NCBI GenBank assembly: GCA_017308235.1
Contig: JAFKFL010000034.1
Span: 62,001 to 126,000, forward strand
DNA: 64,000 nt
Direction: 5' to 3'
DNA from: Alphaproteobacteria bacterium
GTDB lineage: Bacteria; Pseudomonadota; Alphaproteobacteria; Reyranellales; Reyranellaceae
Shown here: positions 24,515-36,263 of the stretch, in pieces
How positions within the stretch are numbered: position 1 is the stretch's first letter
Layout: each line of letters begins with the position of its first letter
Notes under the pieces: model-generated
Database searches by the model: none
The model's input: the letters and a program-made list of their open reading frames with translations, nothing else
What the model was told of the DNA's origin: nothing
Program-made: the position numbers and the translations under genes

Positions 24515-25513
24515 CTACTCATGGAGCACCTGTCCCGCGTCGTTGCTCCATCCCAGCCAGACGGTTTGGCCGCGGCAGAAGGCCTCTTCCTGAATGCGGA
24601 CAGTATTGGCGCGCGAGACCAGCATCACGGGGCCAGCCTTGACGGCGATGCGGTAGAGGGAGCGGTCGCCCTCGTAGGCGATCTCGACGACCTCGCCGGA
24701 AATGGCCTGCGCCGTCTCAGGTCGGTTGGCGGAGAGCGCGATCTTCTCTGGTCGCAGCGCCAGCCATTGTCCATTGCCGAGATCGAGGATGTTGGCGATG
24801 CCAATGAAGTCCGCGACGAAGCGCGAGGCCGGATGCTCGTAGAGTTCGTGCGGCGTGCCGATCTGAGCGATGCGGCCAGCATCCATGACGGCGAGCCGGC
24901 TCGCCATCGACATCGCCTCCTCCTGGTCGTGGGTCACGACGACGAAAGTAAGGCCGAGTTGTTCCTGCAGACGCACCAGTTCGAACCGCGTGCCCTCACG
25001 CAACTTGCGATCGAGCGCGGCGAGCGGCTCGTCGAGCAGGAGGAGCTTCGGCCGCTTCACCAATGCCCGCGCGAGCGCCACGCGTTGGCGCTGGCCGCCG
25101 GAGAGTTGCACGGGCTTGCGGGCGCCAAGGCCGTCGAGCTTCACCAGCGACAGCGCTTCGCCAACGCGCGACTCGATCTCGTGCTTCGACACTCCTTCGC
25201 GCCGCAAGCCGTAGGCGACGTTCGTCGCGACATTCATGTGCGGGAAGAGGGCATAGGACTGGAACATCATGTTGACGGGCCGCAAGTGCGGCGGCACACC
25301 GGTCATGTCCTGACCATCGATCAGAATGCGTCCGGCATCCGGTGTTTCAAAACCGGCGAGCAGGCGCAGAAGCGTGGTCTTGCCGCAGCCTGAGCCGCCC
25401 AACAGCGCGAACAGCTCGCCTCGTGCGACCTCGAGATCGACACCGGCCACGGCCTCGACTTCGCCAAAGCGTTTGGTCAGCCCTTCGATCTGGACGATCG
25501 GTCCGTTCGTCAC
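24515..25513 (-). CDS. Polyamine-type ABC transporter ATP-binding protein (PotA/PotG class)
   Basis: 332 aa if translation starts at GTG 25513 (VTNGPIVQIEGLTKRFG). A longer open frame exists but is antisense to the binding-protein gene and not ATPase-like. Walker A is GGSGCGKTT, signature QLSGGQRQR, Walker B LLLLDEPLAALDRKLR, H-loop VVTHDQEEAMSMA. The C-terminal TOBE-like domain begins about residue 240 and contains LRPEKIALS. It starts 8 nt after the binding-protein stop. Confidence 0.88.
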   Translation of the reverse strand: MTNGPIVQIEGLTKRFGEVEAVAGVDLEVARGELFALLGGSGCGKTTLLRLLAGFETPDAGRILIDGQDMTGVPPHLRPVNMMFQSYALFPHMNVATNVAYGLRREGVSKHEIESRVGEALSLVKLDGLGARKPVQLSGGQRQRVALARALVKRPKLLLLDEPLAALDRKLREGTRFELVRLQEQLGLTFVVVTHDQEEAMSMASRLAVMDAGRIAQIGTPHELYEHPASRFVADFIGIANILDLGNGQWLALRPEKIALSANRPETAQAISGEVVEIAYEGDRSLYRIAVKAGPVMLVSRANTVRIQEEAFCRGQTVWLGWSNDAGQVLHE

Positions 25514-25520
25514 GGTCAAG

Positions 25521-26603
25521 TCATCGCCCGGTCTTGATCGCGGTCCAGAGCCGGGTGCGTTCTCGCACTTGCTCCGCGTTGGCGGCCGTAATGGTGTAGA
25601 GCTTGGCGCGCACAGCGGCCGGCGGATAGACCGCGGGATTTTCCGAGATCGATTTGGCGAGCAGCGACGTGGCGGCGGTGTTGCCGTTGGCGTAGCCCGT
25701 GATCGCACTCGAGGCGGCCACGACCTTGGGATCGAGCATGAAATCGAGGAACCGGTAGGCCTCATCTGGATGGGGCGCGTCCTTGGGGATCGCGGCGACG
25801 TCGATCCAGAGCAAGGCGCCTTCCTTGGGAATGGCATAGGCGATTTCGCGCTTGTCCGTCGCCTTCGCGGCTCGGTCACGCGCCTGCAGGATGTCGCCGG
25901 AATAGCCGAAGGCGAGGCAGATATTGCCGCCGGCCAGCGCGTTGATGTACTCCGAGGAATGGAACTTGCGGATGTAAGGGCGTACCGCCTTTATGGCATC
26001 CGCTGCTTTCTTAAGATCTGTCGTATCGCGCGAGTCCGGATCGAGACCCAGGTATTTCAACGCCGCCGGCAGCATATCGGTCGAGCTGTCGAGCACCATC
26101 ACACCGCAATCGACGAAATGCGACACGACCGCCGGGTCGAAGATCATGGCAAGCGAGTCTACTGGTGCATTGGGCATGCGCCTTTTGATCTCGGCCACGT
26201 TGTAGCCGACGCCAACCGTCCCCCACATCCAGGGGATGGCATGGGCGTTGCCAGGATCGTATTTGGCGAGCTGCTCCATGATCTCGGGATCGAGATTGCC
26301 CCAATTCTTCAGCTTCGACCGGTCGAGTGGCAGATAGAGCTTGGCCGCGAGCTGGCGCACGAAGAAGGGCGAGGCCGTTGGCACCACGACATCATATCCC
26401 GAATGTCCGGTCCGGAGCTTGGCGTCCAAGATCTCGTTGGAATCGTAAGTCGTGTAGTTGACCTTGATGCCCGTGTCCTGGCTGAAGATCTTGATCTGGC
26501 TCTCGGCGATATAGTCCGACCAGTTGTAGACATCGACCTGCTTCTGGGCGAAGGCGGGCCCGGCAAGCAGGGTCAGCAGGCAAGCGAAGAAGCCAAGACG
26601 CAT
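25521..26603 (-). CDS. Polyamine-type periplasmic binding protein (PotF/PotD class)
   Basis: 360 aa from the ATG at 26603, with a signal peptide (MRLGFFACLLTLLAGPAFAQ). The mature start QVDVYNWSDYIAESQIKIFS carries the NWSDYI motif of putrescine/spermidine binding proteins. PWMWGTVGVGYN and CLAFGYSGDILQARDRA are also typical. It is first in the operon and followed by ATPase and permeases. Putrescine or a related polyamine is the best guess for ligand. The acetylpolyamine-amidohydrolase-like gene at 11.2 kb is a possible functional relation. Confidence 0.9.
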   Translation of the reverse strand: MRLGFFACLLTLLAGPAFAQKQVDVYNWSDYIAESQIKIFSQDTGIKVNYTTYDSNEILDAKLRTGHSGYDVVVPTASPFFVRQLAAKLYLPLDRSKLKNWGNLDPEIMEQLAKYDPGNAHAIPWMWGTVGVGYNVAEIKRRMPNAPVDSLAMIFDPAVVSHFVDCGVMVLDSSTDMLPAALKYLGLDPDSRDTTDLKKAADAIKAVRPYIRKFHSSEYINALAGGNICLAFGYSGDILQARDRAAKATDKREIAYAIPKEGALLWIDVAAIPKDAPHPDEAYRFLDFMLDPKVVAASSAITGYANGNTAATSLLAKSISENPAVYPPAAVRAKLYTITAANAEQVRERTRLWTAIKTGR

Positions 26604-26720
26604 CGAGTTCTCCGGGTGGATGGCCAGACAAACGGGCGCATCATTCCGGTGTGATTCATGAAAGGCAAGCGGCTGCAAATCAGTCGCCGCGCCTTTTCGT
26701 CGCCCGGGCCGACGCGCGCG

Positions 26721-27421
<701 letters not shown>

Positions 27422-27422
<1 letters not shown>

Positions 27423-28174
27423 CAGGAGGCTTCCTCGCCGAGATAGGCTTGGCGCACCTCGGCGTTGCCGCGGATCTCATCGGGCGCGCCCGAAGCGATG
27501 GCGCGTCCATAGACCAGCACCGTGATGCGATCGGCGAGTGCAAACACGGCATCCATGTCGTGCTCGATCAGCAGCATGCCGCAGCGCTGTTTCAGCCCGC
27601 GCAACAGCTCGACCAGGCGCTGCGATTCCTCGATGCCCATGCCCGCCATCGGCTCGTCGAGCAGCAGGAGTTTCGGCGCGACTGCGAGCGCCATCGCGAT
27701 CTCGAGCTGGCGCTGTTCCCCATGGCTCAGGGCCGAGGCGAGGACACCGGCGCGCGGACCGAGGCCGACCGTCTCGAGGTTTCGGCGAGCAAGGTCGCGC
27801 AGGCGCTGGTCGCGTCGGATATCGGCCAGGAAACGGAAGGAGTGTCCGTCGTGCGCCTGGACCGCGAGTGCGGCATTGTCGAGCGCGGTGAACTCGCGCA
27901 GCACCGACGTGATCTGGAACGAGCGCGCGAGGCCCAATCGTACCCGAGCATGGGTCGGCAGCCGGGTCACGTCGCGACCGGCAAAACGGATGGTGCCTGA
28001 ATCCGGCCGAAGGTTGCCGGTAAGCTGGCTTACCAACGTTGTCTTGCCTGCCCCGTTGGGTCCGATCAGCGCATGGATCTCGCCCGGTTGCACGTCGATC
28101 GCGACATTGTCTGTCGCGACCAGTCCGCCGAACCGTTTGACGAGGGCCTCGGCCTGGAGCAGCGGCTCAGCCAT
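27422..28174 (-). CDS. livG: Branched-chain amino acid-type ABC ATPase (LivG class), box cluster
   Basis: 250 aa from the ATG at 28174 (MAEPLLQAEALVKRFGG); 13 more codons are open upstream. Walker A GPNGAGKTT, signature ALSHGEQRQLEIAMAL, Walker B LLLLDEPMAGMGIEES. The signature Gly-rich motif is LSHGEQ as is common in LivG. It overlaps the LivM-like stop by 8 nt. Confidence 0.9.
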
Positions 28175-29144
28175 GGCGGCGACCCAGCAACGAATCGAGC
28201 CCGCCACGGGCATAGAGGGCGATGATCACCAGCAAAGGCCCGAACACGATCTGCCAATATTCGCCCCAGCCGCGATGCATCAGGTTGAGCAACGGCGGCA
28301 GGAATTCCTCGACGGCGAAGAAGGCGATGGCGCCGTAGAGCGGACCGAACAGCGCGCCGATCCCGCCCAGCACGACGATAACGATGAGATCGCCCGACTT
28401 CACCCAGGACATCATCGCCGGCGAGACGTAGGCGCCGTCGTTGGCGAGAAGAATGCCGGCCAGCGCGCCGAAGCCGCCGGCGAGCGCGAAGGCCACGAGC
28501 CGATAGCGGAAGACGGGGAAACCGAGTGCCGTCATGCGCAGCTCGTTGGACTTGGCGCCGCGCAGGACGTAGCCGAAGCGCGAATGGACGAGGCGGCTGC
28601 AGAACCAGAGCGTGGCGCACAGGAGCACGAAGCAGAGCCAGTAGAAGCTGGCCTTGTCGCGCAGGTCTATAAGCCCGGGAAAGCGACTGCGGCTGATGTT
28701 GAGGCCGTCGTCGCCGCCGTAGGCCGCGAGGCCGGAGCTGAGATAGTAGACGAGCTGCGCGAAGGCGAGCGTGATCATGATGAAATAGACGCCCCGCGTT
28801 CGGAGCGACAGGGCGCCGATCAACGTGCCCCAGGCAACGGCCACCGCGATGGCGACCGGCCACTGCAGCCAGCCGCTGGCAAAACCTTCGGCTGACAGGA
28901 TGCCGACCGCGTAGCCACCGATGCCGAGGAAGGCCGCATGACCGAAGCTCACCAGCCCGCCGTAGCCCAGGATCATGTTGAGGCTCGCCGCAGCGATCGA
29001 CCAGATGACGATCCGCGTGCCGACCGACAGCAGGTAGCGCTGGTCGAAGGCTTGCGTGAGCAATGGCAGGACCGCGAGCAGGAGCAACAGCAGTGCGGTG
29101 ACCACGCCGCGCGGCGTACGCAGGGCCGGGAGCAGCTCGGCCAT
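28167..29144 (-). CDS. livM: Branched-chain amino acid-type ABC permease (LivM class), box cluster
   Basis: 325 aa permease with about 8-10 membrane segments. NMILGYGGLVSFGHAAFLGIGGYAVG is the LivM signature, and VVLGGIGALFGPLYGAIAF is the cytoplasmic coupling region. Start ATG at 29144 follows directly on the LivH-like stop (TAAATG). Function: membrane channel of the importer. Confidence 0.9.
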   Translation of the reverse strand: MAELLPALRTPRGVVTALLLLLLAVLPLLTQAFDQRYLLSVGTRIVIWSIAAASLNMILGYGGLVSFGHAAFLGIGGYAVGILSAEGFASGWLQWPVAIAVAVAWGTLIGALSLRTRGVYFIMITLAFAQLVYYLSSGLAAYGGDDGLNISRSRFPGLIDLRDKASFYWLCFVLLCATLWFCSRLVHSRFGYVLRGAKSNELRMTALGFPVFRYRLVAFALAGGFGALAGILLANDGAYVSPAMMSWVKSGDLIVIVVLGGIGALFGPLYGAIAFFAVEEFLPPLLNLMHRGWGEYWQIVFGPLLVIIALYARGGLDSLLGRRHG

Positions 29145-30062
29145 TTAGGTTCGCTGCCCAAACAGGCCGGTGGGGCGCCAGACCAGGACGGCGGCCATGA
29201 CGACGTAGATCAGGACCTGCGAGATGGCGGGCGCGGCGGCCGAGGCGCTGGCCGCCCCCATGAAGGTTTTCAGGAAATCGGGCAGGAAGGCGCGGCCGAC
29301 GATATCGATCTGGCCCACGACCATGGCGGCGACGAAGGCACCTTTGATCGAGCCGATGCCGCCGATCACGATGATCACGAAGGCCACGATCAGGATGTCG
29401 TCGCCCATACCGATCTTCACCGAGGCGATGGGTGCGGCCATCAAGCCGGCGAGGCCAGCGAACACGGCACCGAGGCCGAACACGAGGCTGAACAACAGCT
29501 CGATGTTTACACCGAGGGCCGCGATCATGCGTCGGTTGGAGGCGCCGGCGCGGATCAGCATGCCAAGTCGCGTGCGCGCCACTAGCCAGGCAAGCAGGAT
29601 GGCGACCACACTGCCCACCACGATGAGGGCGAAGCGATAGGCGGGGTAGATCACGCCCGGCAGGAGGGTCACGGTGTGGTTCAGGAACGCCGGCACCGAG
29701 ATGCTGCGGCCCTCCGGCCCCCAGATCGCGCGCACCAGCTCATTGAAGAACAGGATCAGGCCGAAGGTGGCGAGCACCTGGTCGAGATGATCGCGGGCAT
29801 AGAGCCGCCGCGCCACCACGACCTCGACAACCACGCCCAGCAGGAAGCAGGCGGGCAGTGCCAGCAGCGCGCCCAGCGCGAAGGAATGGGTCCAGCCGAT
29901 CAGCGTCCAGGCGAAATAGGCGCCCATCATGTAGAGCGAGCCGTGCGCCAGGTTGACGAGATCCATGATGCCGAAGGTGAGCGTGAGACCGGCGGCGAGC
30001 AGGAACATCAGGAGGCCAAGCTGCACGCCGTTCAGCACCTGGATCAGCAGATAGTCCATCAT
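29145..30062 (-). CDS. livH: Branched-chain amino acid-type ABC permease (LivH class), box cluster
   Basis: 305 aa from the first of two adjacent ATGs at 30062 (MMDYLLIQVLNGVQLGLLMF). LTFGIMDLVNLAHGSLYMMGAY is the LivH signature and VVIGGIGSIKGAFVAAMVVG the coupling loop. It lies 62 nt downstream of the binding-protein stop, with an RNA hairpin in the gap. Confidence 0.9.
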   Translation of the reverse strand: MMDYLLIQVLNGVQLGLLMFLLAAGLTLTFGIMDLVNLAHGSLYMMGAYFAWTLIGWTHSFALGALLALPACFLLGVVVEVVVARRLYARDHLDQVLATFGLILFFNELVRAIWGPEGRSISVPAFLNHTVTLLPGVIYPAYRFALIVVGSVVAILLAWLVARTRLGMLIRAGASNRRMIAALGVNIELLFSLVFGLGAVFAGLAGLMAAPIASVKIGMGDDILIVAFVIIVIGGIGSIKGAFVAAMVVGQIDIVGRAFLPDFLKTFMGAASASAAAPAISQVLIYVVMAAVLVWRPTGLFGQRT

Positions 30063-30077
30063 CCCCCGCAAACGAAA

Positions 30078-30101
30078 CGGGAGCGCGATGACGCGCTCCC
30101 G
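30078..30101 (-). promoter_or_regulatory. Intercistronic hairpin between livK-like and livH-like genes
   Basis: The arms CGGGAGCGCG and CGCGCTCCCG (10 bp) enclose the loop ATGA. It sits just after the binding-protein gene and just before the permease start. No T-run follows, so it is more likely a stabiliser or attenuator of the upstream message than a full terminator. Confidence 0.7.
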
Positions 30102-30123
30102 TCGTCGAATGTCGTCAGGAGCC

Positions 30124-31305
30124 TCACTTCATCGCACACTTCTCGTAGTACGGATCCTTGCCGTCGGTCACGGCGGTGGCGATGGTTTTCACGGTCATCT
30201 TGCCGTCGGCGTCCTTCACCGTCTCCTGGATGTAGAAGTTCTGGATCGGGAAGTGGTTGGTGTTGAACTTGAAGCCGCCACGCAGCGACTTGAAGTTGGC
30301 CTTCGCGAGCTCGGCACGGACCTTGGCCTTGTCCTTCAGATCGCCCTTCAGGGCCTCGGCGGCCGAGGCGATCAGCATGATCGCGTCATAGCTTTGCGCG
30401 CCGTAGTAGGAGGGGTAGACGCCGTACTTCTTCTTGAAGTCGGCGACATAGCGCTTGTTCTGCTCGTTCGGCAGGTCGTTGACCCATTCCTGCGCGCCCA
30501 GCGTGCCCAGCGCCAGGTCGCCCTGCTGCGGCAGGGTGATCGCGTCGATCGAGAACACCTGATAGAGCGGGATCGATTTGTTGAGGCCGGCCTGCACGTA
30601 CTGCTTCAGGAACTGAACGCCGTGCGCGCCCGGATAGAAGATGAAGATGCCGTCCGGCTTCACCTGCGCGATCTTGGCGAGCTCGGCCGAGAAATCGAGT
30701 TGGTCCGGCCACTTGGTGAAGTCTTCGCCCGCGATCTTGCCTTTGTAGGTGCGTTTGACGCCCGCCAGCATGTCCTTGCCGGCGGCGTAGTTGGGACCCA
30801 TCAGGTAGAGGTTCTTGACGCCTTTCGTGTTCAGATATTCGCCCATCGCCATCGGCGTCTGGTCGTTCTGCCACGAGGTCGAGAAGAAATTCTTGTTGCA
30901 GAGCTCGCCCGCAATCTGGGAGGGACCCGCGTTGGCGCCGATCAGGATCGTGTCGCCCTCGTCGACCACGGACTTGTACGAGGCCAGCAGCACGTTCGAC
31001 CAGATGTAGCCCGAGACGAAGTCGACCTTGTCCTGCTGGACCAGCTTCTCGGACTTTTGCTTGCCGACGTCGGGCTTGAACTGGTCATCCTCGTAGACGA
31101 TCTGGATCGGCTTGCCGGCCGCCTTACCGCCCAGATGCTCGACAGCAAGGTCGACCGAGCGGCGCATGTCCTCGCCGATCGCCGCCTGCGGGCCTGAGAA
31201 GGTGCTGATGAAGCCAATCTTGATGCTCTGCTGCGCCAGCGCCGGCGACAGCCCGCAACCCAGGATCGCCGCAACGGTCACAGCTCCCAACAACGTACGC
31301 TTCAT
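30124..31305 (-). CDS. Branched-chain amino acid-type binding protein, probably for an aromatic acid
   Basis: 393 aa periplasmic binding protein (peripla_BP_6 type) with a signal peptide ending SPALAQ. Mature start QSIKIGFISTFSGPQAAIGED; VDFVSGYIWSNVLLASY and YGAQSYDAIMLIASA follow the family. Two Cys (ELCNKNFF and YEKCAMK) could form a disulfide. It is encoded directly after benzoate-CoA ligase and before its permeases, so benzoate or a substituted benzoate is the likely ligand (inference from context). Confidence 0.88.
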   Translation of the reverse strand: MKRTLLGAVTVAAILGCGLSPALAQQSIKIGFISTFSGPQAAIGEDMRRSVDLAVEHLGGKAAGKPIQIVYEDDQFKPDVGKQKSEKLVQQDKVDFVSGYIWSNVLLASYKSVVDEGDTILIGANAGPSQIAGELCNKNFFSTSWQNDQTPMAMGEYLNTKGVKNLYLMGPNYAAGKDMLAGVKRTYKGKIAGEDFTKWPDQLDFSAELAKIAQVKPDGIFIFYPGAHGVQFLKQYVQAGLNKSIPLYQVFSIDAITLPQQGDLALGTLGAQEWVNDLPNEQNKRYVADFKKKYGVYPSYYGAQSYDAIMLIASAAEALKGDLKDKAKVRAELAKANFKSLRGGFKFNTNHFPIQNFYIQETVKDADGKMTVKTIATAVTDGKDPYYEKCAMK

Positions 31306-31353
31306 GCCCCACTCCCTGTTTCGTTGGTCGTTATAGAAGCCGAAAACCGGACC

Positions 31354-31384
31354 AGTGTCATCCCGAGCTCCAGTCGGGATGACA

Positions 31385-31386
<2 letters not shown>
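31354..31386. repeat. Palindromic intergenic repeat (TGTCATCCCGA family)
   Basis: AGTGTCATCCCGA and TCGGGATGACACT form 13-bp arms around a 7-nt centre. The core TCATCCCGA/TCGGGATGA recurs in the repeat pair at 37082-37198, so this is one copy of a dispersed family. It overlaps the stop codon of the benzoate-CoA ligase gene. Confidence 0.75.
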
Positions 31387-32938
<1,552 letters not shown>

Positions 32939-32970
32939 CCTGACGTCTTCCTCCCTAACGCATTCTACTC

Positions 32971-33072
32971 ACCTTGAGGAGCGGGCCGAAGGCCCGCATC
33001 CCGAAGGGTAGCCATATTTTCGTTATTGCCCATCCTTCGAGACGGCTGCTGCACAGCCTCCTCAGGATGAGG
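32971..33072. repeat. Pair of REP-like repeats (CTTGAGGAGC / CCTTCGAGACG family)
   Basis: Two inverted copies, 32971-33010 and 33031-33072, face each other. The second reads CATCCTTCGAGACG to CCTCCTCAGGATGAGG. The same design recurs at 47357-47484. Each copy can fold back on itself. They lie between boxB and the ligase gene. Confidence 0.75.
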
Positions 33073-33078
33073 TAGCTC

Positions 33079-34497
33079 CTAGTTGAAGCGCACGTACTCG
33101 AAATTGGCCGGCTGGCGGTTGATGCCGAGCTGCGGTGGGGCGATCCAGTTGGCGAACTTGCCGGGCTCTATCACCGCCTTGCCCATCAGCGAGATGACAT
33201 AGGCGCGGTCCTCGTCGGTCGGCAGCCACTTGCTGGTATTGGCGTTCCAGTCGGCCTCGCTCATCACCTTGCCGTCGGGCGAGACATGGATTTCGGAAAA
33301 GGCCCCGATGCGGCGGTTGAAGCCGCGGTGCGGCAGCTTGAGCTCGAAGGCGATGCCCGCATCGGCGATCACCTTGTTCCACTTGAGCAGGCCCTTGCTG
33401 CAATCCTCGACATAGTCGTTGCGCAGCCGCTCGTTCAGGGCCGAAAGTGCCGGCACCGCCTTGCGCACGATGCGGCTGTCCTCGACCGTGTCGATTTCGA
33501 ACGACGTGCCGGTCAGTACGTGGTCGTCCTCGATGCGCGTCTCGAGATACCGGCCCTTCACCCCCATCGTGTAGTAGTTGGCGGCATTGGTCGACGCCTC
33601 CTGGCCGAACAGGTCGAGCGATACCGAGAAGTGGAAGTTGAGGTATTTCTGGATGGTCACGAGGTCGATCGCACCGAAGGCACGCACGTCGTCGGTCTTG
33701 TGCTCCTTCATCAGCTCGACGGTGCGCTGAATGATGCGCTGCACGCCCGACTCGCCCACGAACATGTGGTGCGCTTCCTCGATCAGCATGAAGCGGCAGG
33801 AGCGCGCCAGCGGATCGAAGCCCGACTCGGCCAACGAGGCGAGCTGGTACTTGCCGTCGCGGTCGGTGAAGTAGGTGAACATGAAGAAGGAGAGCCAGTC
33901 GGGCGTCTTCTCGTTGAAGGCGCCCAGGATGCGCGGCTTGTCTGGATCGCCAGAATGGCGCTCCAGCAGCATCTCGGCCTCCTCGCGGCCGTCGCGGCCG
34001 AAATAGGCGTGCAGCAGGTAGACCATGGCCCACAGGTGCCGGCCCTCCTCGCAATTGATCTGGAAGACGTTGCGCAAGTCGTAGAGCGAGGGCGCGGTCT
34101 TGCCGAGCAGGCGCTGCTGCTCGACGCTCGCGGGCTCGGTGTCGCCTTGCGTGACGATCAGGCGGCGCAAAGTAGAGCGCAGCTCGCCCGGCACTTCCTG
34201 CCAGGCGGGCTTACCCTTGTTGTCGCCGTAGGCGATCGTACGATTGGGGTCCTGGCCCGCGAGAAAGATGCCCCAACGGTAGTCCGGCATCTTCACGTAG
34301 CCGAAATTGGCCCAGCCGTTGGCCTCGGCCGAGATGGCCGTGCGAAGGTAGACGTCGAAGTTCGACGTGCCGTCCGGCCCCATGTCCTTCCACCAGTCGC
34401 GGAAGCGCGGCTGCCAGTTCTCCAGCGCACGCTGAAGGCGCCGGTCGCTTGAGAGGTCGACGTTGTTGGGAATGAGCTGGCTGTAGTCGATGGCCAT
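33079..34497 (-). CDS. boxB: Benzoyl-CoA 2,3-epoxidase, oxygenase component BoxB
   Basis: 472 aa diiron oxygenase that converts benzoyl-CoA with O2 to 2,3-epoxybenzoyl-CoA in the aerobic benzoyl-CoA pathway. Two EXXH-type motifs are visible: E151-G-R-H154 in NCEEGRHLWAM and E241-A-H-H244 in LIEEAHHMFVGESG. The N-terminus IDYSQLIPNNVDL and the C-terminus GINRQPANFEYVRFN match the family. A good Shine-Dalgarno (AAGGAGG) precedes the ATG. It needs the reductase BoxA, which is not encoded in this window. Confidence 0.95.
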   Translation of the reverse strand: MAIDYSQLIPNNVDLSSDRRLQRALENWQPRFRDWWKDMGPDGTSNFDVYLRTAISAEANGWANFGYVKMPDYRWGIFLAGQDPNRTIAYGDNKGKPAWQEVPGELRSTLRRLIVTQGDTEPASVEQQRLLGKTAPSLYDLRNVFQINCEEGRHLWAMVYLLHAYFGRDGREEAEMLLERHSGDPDKPRILGAFNEKTPDWLSFFMFTYFTDRDGKYQLASLAESGFDPLARSCRFMLIEEAHHMFVGESGVQRIIQRTVELMKEHKTDDVRAFGAIDLVTIQKYLNFHFSVSLDLFGQEASTNAANYYTMGVKGRYLETRIEDDHVLTGTSFEIDTVEDSRIVRKAVPALSALNERLRNDYVEDCSKGLLKWNKVIADAGIAFELKLPHRGFNRRIGAFSEIHVSPDGKVMSEADWNANTSKWLPTDEDRAYVISLMGKAVIEPGKFANWIAPPQLGINRQPANFEYVRFN

Positions 34498-34520
34498 GAT
34501 TGCCTCCTTGAGCCCGCTGA

Positions 34521-36185
34521 TTAGGCGCGTTTGCGGTCGTACTTGCTCTGCTTGCCGGTTCCGTAGAGCTTGAGCGCGCCCTCCGGACCGGTCGCGTTGG
34601 GACGCTGGAAGATCCAGTTCTGCCAGGCCGAGAGGCGGGCGAAGATCTTGGTTTCCATCGTCTCCGGCCCGGCGAAGCGCAGGTTCGCCTCCATGCCAAT
34701 CAGTCCATCCGGCGAGAAGCCGGCGCGTTCTTCGATGACAAGCCGCACCTCGTCGTCCCAGTCGATGTCGTCGGGCGTGAAGGTGACAAGGCCGAGGTCT
34801 TCGGTGGTCTCGGCGTCCAGCGATTCACCGATCTCGTCCTTCAATTCGTCGATATGCTTGGGCTCGGCGAGGAAGCGCGTGGCAAGGCGTGTCAGGCCGT
34901 TGCCCATGGGGTAGGGGCCGAAGTTCATCGACGTGAGCCTGACCTCGGCCTCCGGCAGGTTCGATCCTTCAAGCGTGCCATCCAGCATGTAGGAGCGGTC
35001 GGCCGCCAGCACGAGCTCGAGCAGGGTACCCGTGAAGCAGGAACCGGGCTCGACCAACGCGATCAGGCTGCGCGACGAAACGTCGAGCCGCTTCAGCGTG
35101 CGCTTCCAGTAGAGCACGATCTCGCGCGCCAGCCAGTTCGAAGCCTCTTTCGCGAGCAGCGCGTCATAGGCTTCGACCTGCGAGGCATCGCCCTGGCTGT
35201 GCAGCACCCAGGTCCCTATCTCGGTCTCGTTCAATCGCAGATGCATCATCGCATCGTCGAGCGCGCGGGCGAGGGCGAGTGGCCAGAAGGCGACGCCCTG
35301 GTCCTGCACAGCGGCGGCGTTGGCCGGCGCCGGTACAGTTGGACCGCTGATGCGGAAATGGGCGGCGCGCCGTTCACGATCGATCTCGACTGCGAGATGC
35401 GGATAGCGGATCGTGTCGCCGTCGATGGTGCGCTCGATCGTCGGTAGGGCGATGCCCTTGGCATCCTTCGGCCGGTCCGACTTGGCCGCGATTTCCTCGG
35501 CGAACGTCTTCGTTTCGTCGACGAGCTTGCTGGGCGGGACCAGCTTGTCGACCAGCCGCCAGTCGCGCGCACGCTTGCCGCGCACACCTTCGGCGGTGGT
35601 GCAGAAGAAGTCGGCGTGATCGCGCCGCACCAATCGCTTATCCACGAGCCGCGTCAGACCGCCGGTGCCGGGCAGCACGGCGAGCAACGGCAACTCGGGC
35701 AATGACACTGAGCTCGAGCCGTCGTCGGTCAGCAGGATCTGATCGCAGGCGAGTGCCAGTTCATAGCCGCCACCGGCCGCGATGCCGTTGATCGAACAGA
35801 TGTAGCTCTGGCCGGAATTGTCCGTCGCGTCCTCGATGGCAAGCCGCGTCTCGTTGGTGAACTTGCAGAAGTTCACTTTGTGATCATGGCTGGAGAGGCC
35901 CAGCATGTTGATGTTGGCGCCCGAGCAGAAGATGCGGTCGCGCTGGCTGCGGATCACCACGGCGCCGATCTCGGGATGCTCGAAGCGCAGCCGCTGGACG
36001 GCATCGGCGAGTTCGATATCGACGCCGAGGTCGTAGGAATTGAGCTTGAGCTTGTAGCCGGGCCGGAGGCCGCCATCCTCATTCACGTCCATGGTGAGGT
36101 AGGCGACCCCGTTTTCGAGGGCGAGTTTCCAGTGCCGATAGCGGTCGGGTGAGGTGCGGACGTCGATGGGTGCAGCGTCAGCCAT
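34521..36185 (-). CDS. boxC: 2,3-epoxybenzoyl-CoA dihydrolase BoxC
   Basis: 554 aa enzyme of the crotonase superfamily that opens and cleaves 2,3-epoxybenzoyl-CoA to 3,4-didehydroadipyl-CoA semialdehyde and formate. N-terminal ADAAPIDVRTSPDRYRHWKL and the crotonase motifs RIFCSGANINMLG and YICSINGIAAGGGYELALACD are clear. The second, divergent crotonase half contains LIALVEPGSCFTGTLLELVLAADRS. It is first in the minus-strand run boxC-boxB-ligase-liv, 23 nt before boxB. Confidence 0.95.
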   Translation of the reverse strand: MADAAPIDVRTSPDRYRHWKLALENGVAYLTMDVNEDGGLRPGYKLKLNSYDLGVDIELADAVQRLRFEHPEIGAVVIRSQRDRIFCSGANINMLGLSSHDHKVNFCKFTNETRLAIEDATDNSGQSYICSINGIAAGGGYELALACDQILLTDDGSSSVSLPELPLLAVLPGTGGLTRLVDKRLVRRDHADFFCTTAEGVRGKRARDWRLVDKLVPPSKLVDETKTFAEEIAAKSDRPKDAKGIALPTIERTIDGDTIRYPHLAVEIDRERRAAHFRISGPTVPAPANAAAVQDQGVAFWPLALARALDDAMMHLRLNETEIGTWVLHSQGDASQVEAYDALLAKEASNWLAREIVLYWKRTLKRLDVSSRSLIALVEPGSCFTGTLLELVLAADRSYMLDGTLEGSNLPEAEVRLTSMNFGPYPMGNGLTRLATRFLAEPKHIDELKDEIGESLDAETTEDLGLVTFTPDDIDWDDEVRLVIEERAGFSPDGLIGMEANLRFAGPETMETKIFARLSAWQNWIFQRPNATGPEGALKLYGTGKQSKYDRKRA

Positions 36186-36203
36186 GGCGTTCCCTATTCT
36201 GTA

Positions 36204-36221
36204 ATTCGGTACTGAAATACC
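36204..36221. promoter_or_regulatory. Weak imperfect palindrome in the boxC/GNAT divergent promoter
   Basis: TTCGGTACTGAA is an inverted repeat with one mismatched pair, flanked by GGTA-N6-TACC. It lies in the short 78-nt gap between the divergent boxC and acetyltransferase starts. A candidate operator for the box operon; support is limited to symmetry and position. Confidence 0.35.
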
Positions 36222-36263
36222 TATTTACTTTCTTCCCCGCAAGCGCATTCTACACTTCTTCCA

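Noticed and set aside
25513..25879. N-terminal extension of the PotA-like ATPase
   Set aside because: The extra residues are Arg/Pro/Ser-rich and run through the binding-protein gene in a shifted frame. GTG at 25513 gives normal length and spacing.
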